From contig NC_059304.1 in the NCBI RefSeq assembly GCF_017591435.1, positions 28,281,111 through 28,345,110 of the forward strand: a DNA stretch of 64,000 nucleotides, in the 5' to 3' direction. This document shows positions 1 through 12,868 of the stretch, piece after piece; position 1 is the stretch's first letter, and each line of letters starts with the position of its first letter. The notes under the pieces are model-generated. The model did no database searches. It had not been told where the DNA came from and saw only the letters and a program-made list of their open reading frames with translations. Origin of the DNA: Portunus trituberculatus (Eukaryota; Arthropoda; Malacostraca; Decapoda; Portunidae). Position numbers and translations under genes: made by a program.

Positions 1-1042
1 TGAAGCTTATTTCGTTTTTAGTGTTATGAAAATTATATAAAAAATGGTCTTTTCATTTCCATATGATCTTTCTAATGCATGTAAAAAAAAAAAGTTATAT
101 TATCTAGCATTTTTTCTTTCAGAAAAACGAAACTTTTCTGTAACAAATAATTGAAAATCTATATCAACATTGGATTTTCCTTGACAAGCTTCAATGATTT
201 TTTTTTTTTTTTCCTGATATTACATGGATAAATTGTAAAAAAAAAAAAAAAGATGCCATTCGTGAGCCTTTCGAATTGCATATATAAATAAATATAAGCA
301 AAGAAACAAAACATAATAAGTAGAAAAATGTCTGCTATAAAAATTAACTGAAAAATACTTTTTTTTTTTTTTTTTTTTTATTCATGTAAGAAAACTATTT
401 TATCTTGCATTTTCCTTCATAACAAAAGTTTTCTATAACAAATAATCTAAACTGAGATATCACAATTGGACTTTCTTTGATAAGCTTCCATAATTTTCTT
501 TATTGATCTTTCCATAATTTCATAATTTTTTTCTGATATCTTTATTTTCTTATTTTATCTTCTCTCTCTTCTGTTGAACCGTGTAGCATTCATTTTCTAA
601 ATATGCATTACAAAGAGACAAAAATATATAAACAAATTTAGAAAAGGAAAAATATAGTTCAGTATAGAGACGCACTGAATATCGACAAATACAGTGGCAG
701 CAGCAAAAAAAAAAAAAAAAAAAGTATACATTTTCACTGCAATAAATAAGTACACACGCAAATGTCCATGTAGTGTTTAATTGCGTTCCCGCCACCAGCA
801 GAGTGGGTGGAACTAGTGATGATGTTGGTCATCTAAAGCCTACCTCTATTCATTGTTCCTTACCACATCAGGCTTCAGAGCACCTCCAGCACTTCTACAG
901 AGAAGGTTTTTGTTACGTTGCTCCTGAGCGCCCCTATTTGTTACTTGCACACCAACTTCAATGTGCTACCAGACACTCCACATTCATTATTGTGGCTTAT
1001 GCACAGCTGTCTCTTCAAGATAAAACCTGGGCTTTGCCCTCT
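1..1042. other. AT-rich stretch with no recognisable gene
   Basis: AT-rich sequence with many short A and T homopolymers (for example near 200, 237, 360 and 705). No open frame resembles a known family. The 90-codon frame at 773-1045 has no motif I recognise. It ends where a Tc1 transposase fragment starts. Confidence 0.6.
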
Positions 1043-1600
1043 TAATTGAAGGCTGGTCTGTCATACGTGTAGCAGCAGAATTAAAGGTGACAAGGAGGAC
1101 CATTTACAATCTAAAAACTGCAGCAAAGAACCTCCGTTTGGTGTGGTACCAGCCAGAAAACCAAGCTATGGGGCACTAAGGAAGATGTCTCCACACACAG
1201 GCAAGATCCTGGTAAGAGAGGTGAAAGAAAACCCTATATTAACCGTTAACCTCAAAAAGAAACACCTTAACCTCCTGCAGAATGTCTCGGTACAAACTAT
1301 TCAACACCGTCTTCAGAAGGGCTTAAAATTGCCAACACGCCACGCCGCAAAGAAACCATTTCTGACGGAGGCTATGAAGAAGTGACATCTGGATTTCTGC
1401 CGGAAATACAATGATTGGAGATCGGCACTCTGGCAGAAAGTAACGTTCAGTGATGAACATCTTCCTGGTTAGGGGCAGCTCCAAGGTCGTAAGGAGGGCC
1501 AGTAATGTGTCCCATTATGACCCAACACTACACTGTCAAAATCAAGAAATAAACAAGGAAAAAGTTGTAGTGTGGGTTAAAGTTTGGAGGATAGCAGCAG
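1043..1600 (+). pseudogene. Tc1-like transposase, N-terminal fragment
   Basis: Reading across frames gives the front half of a Tc1/mariner transposase. A helix-turn-helix segment comes first (GWSVIRVAAELKVTRRTIYN, about 1055-1115). The linker follows at 1143-1385 (VSVQTIQHRLQKGL, then AAKKPFLTEA). Next comes the first catalytic block, W...VTFSDEH, around 1420-1455, and a YDPT-like motif at about 1515. Stops at 1383-1385 and after the SDEH block, plus at least two frame changes, make it non-functional. The back half with the second Asp and the Glu is absent; the sequence runs into an (AT)n array. The family call is fairly safe because of the order of helix-turn-helix, VSVxT and FSDE blocks. 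Confidence 0.7.
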
Positions 1601-1740
1601 TGCTGCCATCTGTTAGGAGCGAGCACTTTCATAGAAAATGTTTTCAGGAATAACTTAAGAAGATTTCTCCCATGCTTTCCCCATTCCCCACTATTTTTCC
1701 CTGCATTTTCTCGTGGTTATGAACTTACAAGGCAAATAAA

Positions 1741-1975
<235 letters not shown>

Positions 1976-2079
1976 TTACGTAGGGAAGAGGACCAGCCAA
2001 GGGCAAAAAAAAGAAAGTTAGAAAAAAGCCCACTTGAGCACTGGCTCTCCAAAGAGTAGAAAAAGTGCCAAAACCGTCA

Positions 2080-4256
2080 GCCAGAATTAGGGGAGCAAAT
2101 GCCTCGATACCTCCCTCTTAAAAGAAGACAAGTTGTAGGAATTTGGAAATACAGATGCAGGGTGGGAGTTCCAGAGTTTACCAGTGAAAGGGATGAATGA
2201 TTGAGCGTACTGGTTAACTCTTGCATTAGAGAGTTGGACAGAATAGGGATGAGAGGAAGAAGAAGGCCTTGTGCAGCGTGGCCGCAGGAGGAGGGGAGGC
2301 ATGCAGTTAGCAAGATCACTAGAACATTTACCATGAAAATAGCGATAAAATATAGAAAGGGATGCAACATTTCAGCGGTGAAAAAGAGAGTGAAGACAGT
2401 TAGTCAGAGGAGGGGAGTTGATGAGACGAAGAGCTTTCGATTCCACCCTGTCAAGCAAAGCTGTGTGACTGGAACCCCCCCCCCCAAACATGCGAAGAGT
2501 ACTCCATACAGGGACGGATAAGGCCCTTATACAGAGTAAGCAGTTGGAGGGGCGAGAAAAACTGGCAAAGACGCCTCAGAACACCTAACTTCATAGAAGC
2601 TGTTTTAGCAAGAGATGAGATGTGAAGTTTCTAGTTAAGATTATGAGCAAACGACAGACCGAGGATATTCATTGTTGAAGAGGAAGACAGTTGAGTGTCA
2701 TTGAAGAAGAGGGGATAGTTGTCTGGAAGGTTGTGTCGAGTTGATAGATGGAGGAATTGAGTTTTTGAGGCATTGAAAACTACTAGATTTTCTCTGCCCC
2801 AATCGGAAATTTTAGAAAGATCGGAAGTCAGGCGTTCCGTGGCGTCCCCGCGTGATCTGTTAATTTCCTGAAGGGTTGGACGTCTCTGAAAGAACGTGGA
2901 AAGATGTAGGGTGGTATCATCAGCGTTGGAGTGGATAGGGCAAAAAGTTTGGTTAAGAAGGTCATTAATGAATAATAGAAAGAGAGTGGGTGACAGGACA
3001 GAACCCTGAGGAACACCACTATTAATAGGTTTAGGGGAAGAACAGTAGCTGTCTACCACAGCAGCAATAGAGCGGTCAGAAAGGAAACTTGAGATAAAGT
3101 TGCAGAGAGAAGGATAGAAGCCATAAGAGGGCAGTTTTGAAATCAAAGCTTTATGCCAGACTCTATCAAAAGCTTTTGATATGTCTAACGCAACAGTAAA
3201 AGTTTCACCGAAATCTCTAAAAGAGGATGACCAAGATTCAGTAAGGAAAGCCAGAAGATCACCAGTAGAGCGACCTTGACGGAAGCCATACTGGCGATCA
3301 GACAGAAGATTGTGAAGTGACAGATGTTTGAGAATCTTCCTATTCAGGATAGATTCAAAACTTTAGACAAGCAAGAGATTAAAAGGACGGTAGTTTGAGG
3401 GATTAGAACGGTCACCCTTTTAGGAACAGGCTGAATGTAGGCGAACTTCCAGCAGGAAGGAAAGGTAGAAGTCGATAGACAAAGTTGGAAGAGTTTGGCC
3501 AGGCAAGGTGCAAGCACAGAAGCACAGTTTTTGAGAACAATAGGAGGGACCCCATCAGGTCCATAAGCCTTCCGAGGGTTTAGGCCAGCAAGGGCATGGA
3601 AAACATCATTACGAAGAATTTTGATTGTAGACATGAAATAGTCAGAGGGAGGAGGAGAGGAGGACAAGCCCAGAATCGTCCAAGGTGGAGTTGTGAGCAA
3701 AGGTTTGAGAAAAGAGTTCAGCTTTAGAGACAGAAGAGATGGCAGTGGTGCCATCAGGATGAAATAAAGGAGGGAAAGATGAAGAAGTGAAGTTATTTGA
3801 GATATTTTTGGCTAGATGCCAGAAGTCACGAGGAGAGTTTGAGTTTGAAAGATTTTGACATTTCCTATTTATGAAAGAGTGTTTGGCAAGTTGAAGAACA
3901 GACTTGGCATGATTCTGGGCAGAGATATAAAGTGCATGAGATTCAGGAGATGGAAGGCTCAAGTACCTTTTGTGGGCAACCTCTCTATCATGTATAGCAC
4001 GAGAACAGGCTGAGTTAAACCAAGGTTTAGAAGGTTTAGGTTGAGAAAAAGAATGAGGAATGTACACCTCCATGCCAGATACTAACACCTCTGTTATGCG
4101 TTCAGCACAAAGAGATGGGTCTCTGACACGGAAGCAATAATCATTCCAGGGAAAATCAGCATAATACCTCCTCAGGTCCCCCCAACTGGCAGTGGCAAAA
4201 CGCCAGAGGCACCTTCGCTTTGGGGGATCCTGTGGAGGATTGGAAAAATAGGACAA
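2080..4256 (-). pseudogene. LINE-A ORF2, reverse transcriptase part (frameshifted)
   Basis: Continuation of ORF2 after a frameshift. 3642-4256 is the EN-RT linker (KPWFNSACSRAIHDREVAHK, then PRDFWHLAKNISN). 3344-3754 begins the RT (GLNPRKAYGPDGVPPIVLKN). 2631-3146 carries the palm: SGVPQGSVLSPTLFLLFIND, then NADDTTL. The catalytic box reads NADD here, where the plus-strand copy at 48702 has YADD, so this copy has lost the Tyr. 2080-2630 encodes the C-terminal region (SLAKTA, RRLRQFF, WNS...SFKREVSRHLLP). There are several frame changes and internal stops. The copy is dead. Confidence 0.75.
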
Positions 4257-5164
4257 GATACAGAAATGAGATTGTGATCGGAGGAGCCCAACGGAGATGA
4301 AAGGGTGACAGCATAAGCAGAAGGGTTAGAGGTGAGGAAGAGATCAAGAATGTTGGGCGTGTCTCCAAGACGGTCAGGAATACGAGTAGGGTGTTGCACC
4401 AGTTGCTCTAGGTCATGGAGGATAGCAAAGTTGAAGGCTAGTTCACCAGGGTGGTCAGTGAAGGGAGAGGAAAGCCAAAGCTGGTGGTGAACATTGAAAT
4501 CTCCAAGAATGGAAATCTCAGCGAAAGGGTAGAGGGACAGAATGTGCTCCACTTTAGAAGTTAAGTAGTCGAAGAAATTACTATAGTCAGAAGAGTAAGG
4601 GGAGAGATAAACAGCACAGATGAATTTAGTTTGAGAGTGACTGTTAAGTCGTAGCCAGATGGTGGAAAATTCAGAAGACTCAAGAGCGTGGGCACGAGAG
4701 CAAGTTAAGTCGTTGCGTACATAGACGCAACATCCAGCTTTGGAATGAAAATGAGAATAGAGAAAGTTGGAGGGAACAGAGAAGAGGCTACTGTCTGTTG
4801 CCTCAGACAGCTGTGTTTCAGTGAGGAAAAGAAGATGAGGTTTAGTAGAGGAGAGGTGGTGTTCCACAGATTGAAAATTAGATCTAAGACCGCGAATGTT
4901 GCAAAAGTTAATGCAGAAAAAGTTGAGGGAGGTGTCAAGACATTTGTGGTCTTCAACAGGAGAGGTGTCTGACCTGGGGACATTTTTGGTCCCCTCCCCA
5001 GAGGGGGACTCCGAGGCGTTGTTTATTTTGGGTCCCATTTTTCTTTTAAATTTTGATTTGGAGTGTAGGGTGTATGTGTGGTAAGTGCATGTAGTTTTGT
5101 GTGAAGAAGGAGAGCTGTCTTTAGAGGGTAGGCTGTGACTACCCCCTTGAGTTGTGAGACACAA
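4172..5164 (-). pseudogene. LINE-A ORF2, endonuclease part
   Basis: This 330-codon frame holds an apurinic-type endonuclease, the enzyme that nicks target DNA for LINE integration. Visible blocks are FCNIRGLRSN near residue 87, LTETQLS (the catalytic Glu), ILGDFNVHHQLW, and near the C-terminus DLFLTS followed by SSDHNLI, which carries the Asp-His catalytic pair. All expected EN residues are present. The first 75 or so residues are Ser/Thr-rich and unlike EN, so the true start may be internal. The frame breaks at about 4200, where the ORF2 linker continues in another frame (3642-4256), so the full ORF2 is not translatable. Confidence 0.75.
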
Positions 5165-5254
5165 AGGGAAACATTCAACGAGATCACAACTAGTTTTAAT
5201 GGAAGGTTCACAGCACCTCCTAAACTAGTGCTATTAGATCTCACTGGGAGTAAG

Positions 5255-5256
<2 letters not shown>

Positions 5257-5343
<87 letters not shown>
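5257..5343. repeat. (AT)n microsatellite
   Basis: Alternating A and T separating the 5' side of LINE-A copy 1 from the left end of a Tigger-like element. Confidence 0.96.
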
Positions 5344-5346
<3 letters not shown>

Positions 5347-5594
5347 GCATCCCCGCTCAACAAAGGGGTTACGTTCCTTAACCCTTAAAATATGGGAGGT
5401 TGATTTACTTTCCGTCTGTTACAACGGGGAAAAACCACACCTGTCAAAAATGCTAAATATATTTTTTCCTTATGAAAATATATTTCTTTGTGTTATTCTG
5501 AGTGAAACGATGTAGTTTTTAACATGTTATTGCATATCAAAAAATTCATGACAGAACCCACCGCTAAGAAATACCCCCCAAGCTCCAATAACAC

Positions 5595-5637
<43 letters not shown>

Positions 5638-6623
5638 TTTGGGCATTTGAATTTGATGTAAAAGTTGGAACTTTTGCACTTTCATGTCAAGAAAATGTGA
5701 ACTCAGATATATGAAATGATGTGCAAAACAGGAAAAGAAAAATAAACCACATTTTACAAGACTGTGGATTTCTATAATAATTGTAATCTGGCAACTCTTA
5801 TTAGCATTGGGATTCACGTGACTTGGCCGACAAGCACAGTCCTGTAGAGGCAACCATGGGTGACACACACAAGCACATTGCTCGAGGGGAATAGGCTACG
5901 TGAGGAGGTTTATGAACGTCGCTGTGAGGGTTGGTCTCTGGCTCCCAGATCACTATCAGAATCACTACTGGAGTCTTCACTTTCTTCTGTCTTGATAAAA
6001 AAAATCACTGTCTTCATTTTCATCACTCCTCAATGTCATTACCGAATAACACTGACATAACATCACTCGGATTACCATTTCCTCCCTCCGGGTCAGGGGA
6101 GTTACCAGATGTTGCCTCGAAATGGGAAAAGATGACCTATTGTAATCACTACTGGAGCCTTCACTTTCTTCTGTCTCAATAAAAAAAATCACTGTCTTCA
6201 TTTTCATCACTCCTCAATGTCATTACCGAGTAACACTGACATAACATCACTCGGATTATTGTTTCCTCCCTCCGGGTCATGGGGGTTGCCAGATGTTGCC
6301 TCGAAATGGGAAAAGATGACGTACTGTGAGGGAACATATGTCTCAAGGCTCAAGCAGGCGACTGAAAAAAGATGCCAGATACCTCCACTTGCCCTAGGAC
6401 CAGTAGTGAAGGGGAGAGATTCCCAATAGTGAGGGGGAGAGATTCAAACGTTAAGGATGAAAAAATCATGATTATATGTCTGATCCCTGCCTCTCCGCAC
6501 GCGACTCTACAATCGTACATATACGATCACCATACTTTAAGGGTTAAACGAGCACATGGTAGTAAAATGAAACCTTTTTTGTAGCAAAATTTCGTTGTGT
6601 AAACCTTCGTTAAGCAGGGGTTG

Positions 6624-6625
<2 letters not shown>
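5344..6625. mobile_element. Degenerate Tigger/pogo-like DNA transposon
   Basis: Bounded by related inverted ends: CAGGCATCCCCGCTCAACAA at 5344 and, on the other strand, AGGCAACCCCTGCTTAACGA ending at 6625. The right end also matches, base after base, the start of another element at 15939 (...CACAACGAAATTTCG...). TA-rich flanks fit the TA target of Tc1/mariner-type transposons. Inside are a (CT)n run (5599-5634) and a tandem duplication (5960-6327), but no transposase that I recognise. The minus strand of the duplicated part reads as an acidic Ser/Asp/Glu-rich peptide, like the N-terminal arm of some transposases; that is a guess. Confidence 0.55.
5960..6327. repeat. Tandem duplication, about 184-bp unit
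   Basis: The segment starting AATCACTACTGGAG at 5960 recurs at 6144 (AATCACTACTGGAG with one change soon after). It runs in parallel through GATGTTGCCTCGAAATGGG. The two units differ at a handful of positions by eye. Confidence 0.85.

Positions 6626-6685
<60 letters not shown>
6625..6685. repeat. (AT)n microsatellite
   Basis: Alternating A and T directly at the right end of the Tigger-like element. It is followed by another Tigger-type end (CATACCTCGCCCAACACG at about 6692). Confidence 0.95.
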
Positions 6686-6690
<5 letters not shown>

Positions 6691-6896
6691 TCATACCTCG
6701 CCCAACACGACAGTTACGTTCCTGAGCTCATCGTGCACGGCGAGATTCGTGTTGGGCGAATAATACGCCCTTTGGGAAAATAGGGGTTACGTTCCAGATC
6801 CTCCCCCCCAAAAAGAACACTTTTTTTTTACCAAAAAGACTGAAAAAAAAAACAATAAATGAAGTACCAAACACACATTTAACTACAGTACTAGTA

Positions 6897-8063
<1,167 letters not shown>

Positions 8064-8136
<73 letters not shown>
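8064..8136. repeat. (AT)n array at the left edge of Gypsy copy 1
   Basis: The array runs straight into the first base of the 5' LTR (TGTGAGGG at 8137). The matching array at the other end is 15599-15665. Confidence 0.96.
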
Positions 8137-8139
<3 letters not shown>

Positions 8140-9330
8140 GAGGGCCAGCGCATTATTTCCCCTTTATTCAATTATATTATATGTGTAGCCTCTGGCCCAA
8201 GTGCGGGCTCTCGCTGTTCCGTTGTGCGGCCAAAACCCCTCTCTATGTTTCCACCATTTTGTGTGCCTGCGAGCTTCACATTAGTAACCAGCCAGTCTTC
8301 AGCGGAGGTAGACACATGCGCCCTTGGTTTCTGGCACAGGGTGGAGACACGGGTTGCTGGGCTGTTCTTGTTACTCACTAGTCATTGGTCTGGGAGTTGT
8401 GCCCTCCTGTTGAGTAGCTGGCTTGCTACTGAGTAGACCGTGACTGTTGGAGCGACGGGCTTGTTGCTCTGGGAGAGGTGTAGTAAGTTTGGCTATATTT
8501 ATCGTGCGTCCGTCCTGTATTGTGGCTGCAACGCGTGGGAGAGACGCGGCATTGTCTCGTCCTGTTTGTTTGTTGGTGGCTGTGGTCACCATTGTGTTTT
8601 GGTGGGCGGCTGTGCCCCCACCATTTTTTGTATAGTTTCAGTAGTATACTGTATTGTAGTGGTAGTAGCCACGCACACCATTGAAGGCTGAGAGGCTTCA
8701 TGTCAGCCAGTAGTGCGTAGTTGTCGTCCGCCAGACTTGTCTGCGACGAGTATATAGTGGGTGTCACCCGTAGGTGGTGTCTGGGTTTGTGTGTACATCA
8801 CCGGATGTGCTGTACACCTCATATATTGCAGTAGTAGTAGGCCAGAGATGTCAGTCTAATAGGTGTTAGTAAGCACTTGTTGTAGTAGGATAGTATAGTA
8901 ATATATATATATATATATATATACTGCGCGTGTTGTCCCAGTTTGTGAGTATCACAGGCTGTGGACAAGGCGTGTGGAGAGGCATTAATACTTCATAGAG
9001 AAGTGGGGGGAATTGTCCTTGTGGGCGGTTTCTCTAGGGGGTATTAAGGCCTCGCCCTGTTACACATAACATCTACCATTTATAAATTCTACTTGGTTGG
9101 GTACAGGAGGAGGAGTTGCTGAGGAGATTGCCTTACAGTGGGGGAAATTATACACTGTTGGCGACCTTGAAAGAACCTGAGGGTTACGTCAGCTGTAAGT
9201 TATAGTAGTGGGGACTCTGTGGAGTGTTTATAATCCCCACTGTAACTAAGCTGGCGATTTTGCCAGAATAACAGTTTAGTGAGCTGTAGCAGCTAACCGC
9301 AGCCGGGTGACGTAAGTTAAAACCGTAACA
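8137..9330 (+). repeat. 5' LTR of Gypsy copy 1
   Basis: Begins TGTGAGGGCCAGCG and ends CCGTAACA, the usual TG...CA. It is nearly identical to 14406-15598, and a close relative is the solo LTR at 20624-21836. It contains a short TA run (8900-8923) that is about twice as long as in the other two LTRs. Confidence 0.93.
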
Positions 9331-9331
9331 G

Positions 9332-9347
9332 TGGCGACCTCGCCAGG
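9332..9347 (+). other. Primer-binding site
   Basis: TGGCGACCTCGCCAGG starts one base after the 5' LTR, as expected for a site pairing with a tRNA 3' end (TGG pairs with CCA). The start resembles tRNA-Arg-type sites (TGGCGACCGTG...), but the match is partial, so the primer tRNA is not fixed. Confidence 0.65.
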
Positions 9348-9442
9348 ATAAACCAAGTGCTTTATAGTGCGTAGTGTTATTGTGTGGGGTATTATTACTT
9401 ATATTATTTTATTGTTTGTGAAAACGAGTCCTTGTGAGCACC

Positions 9443-10471
9443 ATGGAGAGAGTTACTGGTCTTTTCACCCCAGCAGTGGAGGGTGAGGATGCGAGTGTGA
9501 GCCGGCGAGACTCACCACGTGGGTATGATGAGTCGGTGGCCGCGCGTGGTGTCAGTGAGGACGCATTTACTACGTGTCATGATAACGCACGTGGCGATCC
9601 CAGTGAAGGTGATGTGGGATATATTAGCCCTGGCAGAAGTATCGGAAGCAGGGAAGGCTCCCGACGATCTAGTCCAGCAAGCAGTATTGCTGATAGTGTC
9701 CAGTCAGCTGCCAGACTGGAGGAACTGCGATTGAAGCTGGAAATGAGGAAAATGGAGATAGAAGCAGAAGAGAGGCGAGAGTTGAAGAGATTAGCTGCAG
9801 AAGAGAGACGAGAGTCAAACAGACTAGCTGCGGAGGAGAAACGAGAAATTCAAAGACTAGCAACAGAGAAGGAGGCTAGAGAGATGGAGATGATGAGATT
9901 GGAGATGGAGAGAGAAAGGACAGATAAAGATAGAGAGTTGGAGTGGGAGAGAACTCGCCATGCAGTAAGTACGCCTGGAGTTGTTGGTAGTGTAGGAGGA
10001 GGAGGAGAACAGAGTGTTGAGCGTACGTTAGTTCAAAGTCTCCAGCTAGTCCCCGAATTTGATGAGGCTAAGGTGGCTGAATGGTTTGTCCGCTTCGAGA
10101 GAAAAGCCAAGGAGTTTGCTTGGTCTCGAGAGAGATGGGTAGGCTTGGTCGCGAATAAACTCAAGGGAAAAGCCTTGGAAGTTTATGATAAAATGTCAGC
10201 TGATGATCTGGATGATTATGAGGAGTTTAAGGCTGACATTTTGCGGGCATATGAGCTACGACCAGAAGCTTATCGCTTGCAATTCAGAGGAAAGAGGAAG
10301 CGAGCAAGTGACTCCTACCTCGAGTGTTCTCGTTCACTGGAGCAAGTGTTTGAGAGATGGGTTGCTAGCGAGGGTGTTGACTCTCTCGAGGCTTTAAAGG
10401 AGTTAGTAGTCATGGAGCAGTTCATCGACATTGCTGATAAGGAGCTGGTACCTCTGTTGAGGGAGAAGTAG
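9443..10471 (+). pseudogene. Gypsy copy 1 gag (truncated)
   Basis: Structural capsid-type protein of the retrotransposon, which would package its RNA into cytoplasmic particles. The ATG at 9443 is preferred over the upstream GTG because copy 2 starts at the same MERVTGLF. Residues about 90-175 are a charged coiled coil of Glu/Arg/Lys repeats. About 195-340 is a Gag capsid-like domain (VPEFDEAKVAEWFVRFERKA, then YEEFKADILRAYELRPEAYR). The frame ends LREK-stop at 10471. Copy 2 continues here without a stop through RFRTLKEAATWADDYVLAHR, so about 150 bp have been lost. The nucleocapsid part resumes in another frame. Confidence 0.8.
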
Positions 10472-10532
10472 TGGCAATTCTTCCTCGGGCTCTCCAGGCC
10501 ACTTTAGGCGATATACTGGATTCGGCAGTAAA

Positions 10533-10870
10533 ATGGGTTTTGGAAAGCCCCAGGCCCCCACCCCTCCTTTTTCTGCGAAGGACGGGACGGCGGGGAAGGC
10601 GGCCCCTAGAACGCCCAAGTATGATTCCCAGCCTACGTGTTATCACTGCCGAGGGAAAGGGCATTTTAAGTTCAATTGCCCAAAATTAGTAACAGCTGAA
10701 ACTCCAAAGTCCTCGCAGAAACCAGTTGCCTTGTTGGTGTGGCCAGATAAAGTTTGTGGTGATGAGTTGACTGCTCCTTTAGGCTTTAGAAGTGAGAAGG
10801 CACGGCGTGTGCCTGAGTTGTGTTTGGAGGAGAGAGAGCAGGTTGGCCCACCTGTCCCTCCCCCTGTTGC
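10533..10870 (+). pseudogene. Gypsy copy 1 nucleocapsid segment (CCHC zinc knuckle)
   Basis: This frame restarts at MGFGKPQAPTPP and carries one CCHC knuckle (CYHCRGKGHFKFNC, about 10638-10679). The knuckle binds the element's RNA. In copy 2 the same segment is continuous with gag and protease. Here it is cut off from gag by the deletion at 10470, and from protease by the DNA transposon inserted at about 10876. Confidence 0.8.
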
Positions 10871-10875
10871 CTCGC

Positions 10876-11678
10876 CCGGGCTGCGTTCCGTTGGAAGTTA
10901 GCACGCTGCCCCCCCCTGCAACCCCCAACGGAACGCAAGGGAACGCGTAAGCCATACGGGTATGGTTGACAAAGATGGCCGTCCAAGCTGCTCTCCTCCT
11001 CCTCGCTCAAGAGCTCGCAGAAGACCCTCTGTTGGACGCTGCAGAGCTCCTCTTAGCACGAGAGGAGGAAATATTGCTGAGGCAAGAGGAAGAGGGAGAA
11101 GAGAGGCTGCCAAGGCAAGAAGAGGGAGATGATAGGCCGCCAAGTCCTGTGAGGGTCAAGGACTATGCAGAGACGATAGTGCCTCTTTACTCCGGGAAAG
11201 ACTTCAAGAAACACTTTCGAATGCAAAGGGAAACTGTCCCTGCAGCCACAGGTGCTGGAGGGGCCTCTGTAGCAGCTACCATTGCGGTAGAGGCTGTCTC
11301 TTCTGCCTCAGAGGCTGTGGGAAGAAATGCGACACATATAACACCGTCTTTTATTGCTATAAATACTAATATTTTCGTCATATTGCCTTATTCCAGCATT
11401 CTACAAGGGATAACAGACTTACCACATTGTTTTTGATGTTCTGTGACGTCGCATAAGCTGTCAAAATAGCATTTACATCCCCCACACTGAAAATATAGTG
11501 GTGAAGGGGCGGACGTCTGCGGTTTGTTGATAAACAATAGTTGCTAGACACCGCCAAGCATTCACCTCCGAGGAGCGCAAGGTCCCGCAAGCTTCCGCAA
11601 GGCGAGCTGTATGCTGGTCCCCCCCGATTCGGGGGAAGTATGCCATACTGTACGCCTTACGGTCCCCAACGGAACGCG
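10876..11678. mobile_element. Inserted DNA transposon with Harbinger-like N-terminal fragment
   Basis: About 0.8 kb interrupts copy 1 between the nucleocapsid and protease regions; copy 2 has no such insert. The ends are inverted repeats: TGCGTTCCGTTGG near 10882-10894, and its complement CCAACGGAACGCG at 11666-11678. GCCTCGC occurs directly on both sides (10869-10875 and 11679-11685). The 156-codon plus-strand frame at 10966-11436 contains VPLYSGKDFKKHFRMQRETV, which resembles the N-terminal block of HARBI1-type nucleases. No catalytic DDE region follows. A 7-bp duplication does not fit the 3-bp sites usual for PIF/Harbinger, so the superfamily is uncertain. Confidence 0.55.
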
Positions 11679-11689
11679 GCCTCGCTGTT

Positions 11690-12868
11690 GTTAAGGATAG
11701 TGAGCTTGACTGGTGCCGTCCTTTCCTGTGTGGAGGCACTGTTGAGGAATATGGCACCAAGTATCCCGTCACTGTACTGCGTGATACGGGAGCACAGCAG
11801 TCAGTGTGCCGAAATGTCACTGGGAAGAAGGTGACATCTAGTAAGGCAGTGTTGTGTCGTGGACTTAACACTGTGGAGGAGTTCGTGACGGCTGAGGTGA
11901 CGCTGTCATGTCCTCTTGTCACTGCTACGGCGCAGGTAGCAGTGGCAGACGAACTGCCAGTCGCTGTAGTGGACTTCCTGCTTGGGAATGATTTGGCTGG
12001 TGGTCGTGTATGGATCCCAACCTCTGATGAGGATGAGGTTGCTGAAGAGTCTGGGCCAGTGGTGCAAGACTCTGTAAATGTTGTTACCCGCTCTCAGGCC
12101 CGCTGGGCTGAGAGAGAGCCTGTTACTACCCAGGAGGTTGCTAGCAGCCAGGTGGGATTGACTCCAGATGGGAGTAACAGTGCTGATGTGGTGGAGCCAG
12201 TGTTGGGCTCAGCATTGAGTTCTGGTGTAGAGGCTGACGGTGACGGTGTGGAGTCACTCGTTAATGCACCGGACTCGGCTTTGGGAGTTGTTGCTGAGAA
12301 TGAGGACGGAGTGTTGGGTGTAGCTGAGTTGTTTGATGGTTATCCTCATTCTGCAGAGCACTCCGGAGGGAGCACTCGTGCTGAGTCGCTTCCTGGTGTG
12401 GAGGCTGAGGGCTCTGATGTTCAGCACAGGCCCCAGCATGATAAGTCAGGCTGTTTGTTGGAAGTTTCTCCCCCTGTAGAGCATCGTGGAGGCAGGGAGC
12501 GAGCTTTTGCCTTGCCTGGTGACTGCCTGGCTGGTGGTGATGATCCTTCTGAGGACTCACCGGATCACATGGCAGGAGCGGAGCAGCCTGGGCCAGCTCT
12601 TCGTCCTCGATGCCGTGTGGGACGTAGGGTTGCAGCGTTGCCTCAACCCCATGACCCTATAGTCCCCCTTTCTCTTACCCAGTTAGAGCCTGCAGAGCTC
12701 ATTCATAGGCAGCAGGAGGACCCGGCGTTGGCCTCCTTCTTTGCTCGAGTGGGTGAGGGAAGTGAGGAGTTGGAGGGCAGGGAGGAGTTTGTCTTGCATC
12801 AATGGGTGTTGTGTCGTAGATGGCAGGAGAGTGACGGTGGTGAGTTATTGCAAGTAGTGGTGCCGTAG
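11690..12868 (+). pseudogene. Gypsy copy 1 protease and acidic spacer
   Basis: Continues pol after the insert. The retroviral-type aspartic protease motif is LRDTGAQQS (around 11780-11810), followed by DFLLGNDLAGG, the typical second protease block. It would cut the Gag-Pol precursor. Next comes a long acidic region, rich in Glu/Asp/Gly/Ser, of about 270 residues with no recognised fold. The frame ends in a TAG at 12866-12868. The next codons (KLREALVLLAHEGPMAGHLG) continue in the same frame into integrase, and copy 2 has a sense codon there, so this is a single nonsense change. Confidence 0.82.

Noticed and set aside
8371..8767. Minus-strand frames inside LTRs (repeated at 14640-15036 and 20860-21382)
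   Set aside because: They recur because the LTR recurs; no protein motif, and the frame is not kept between copies.
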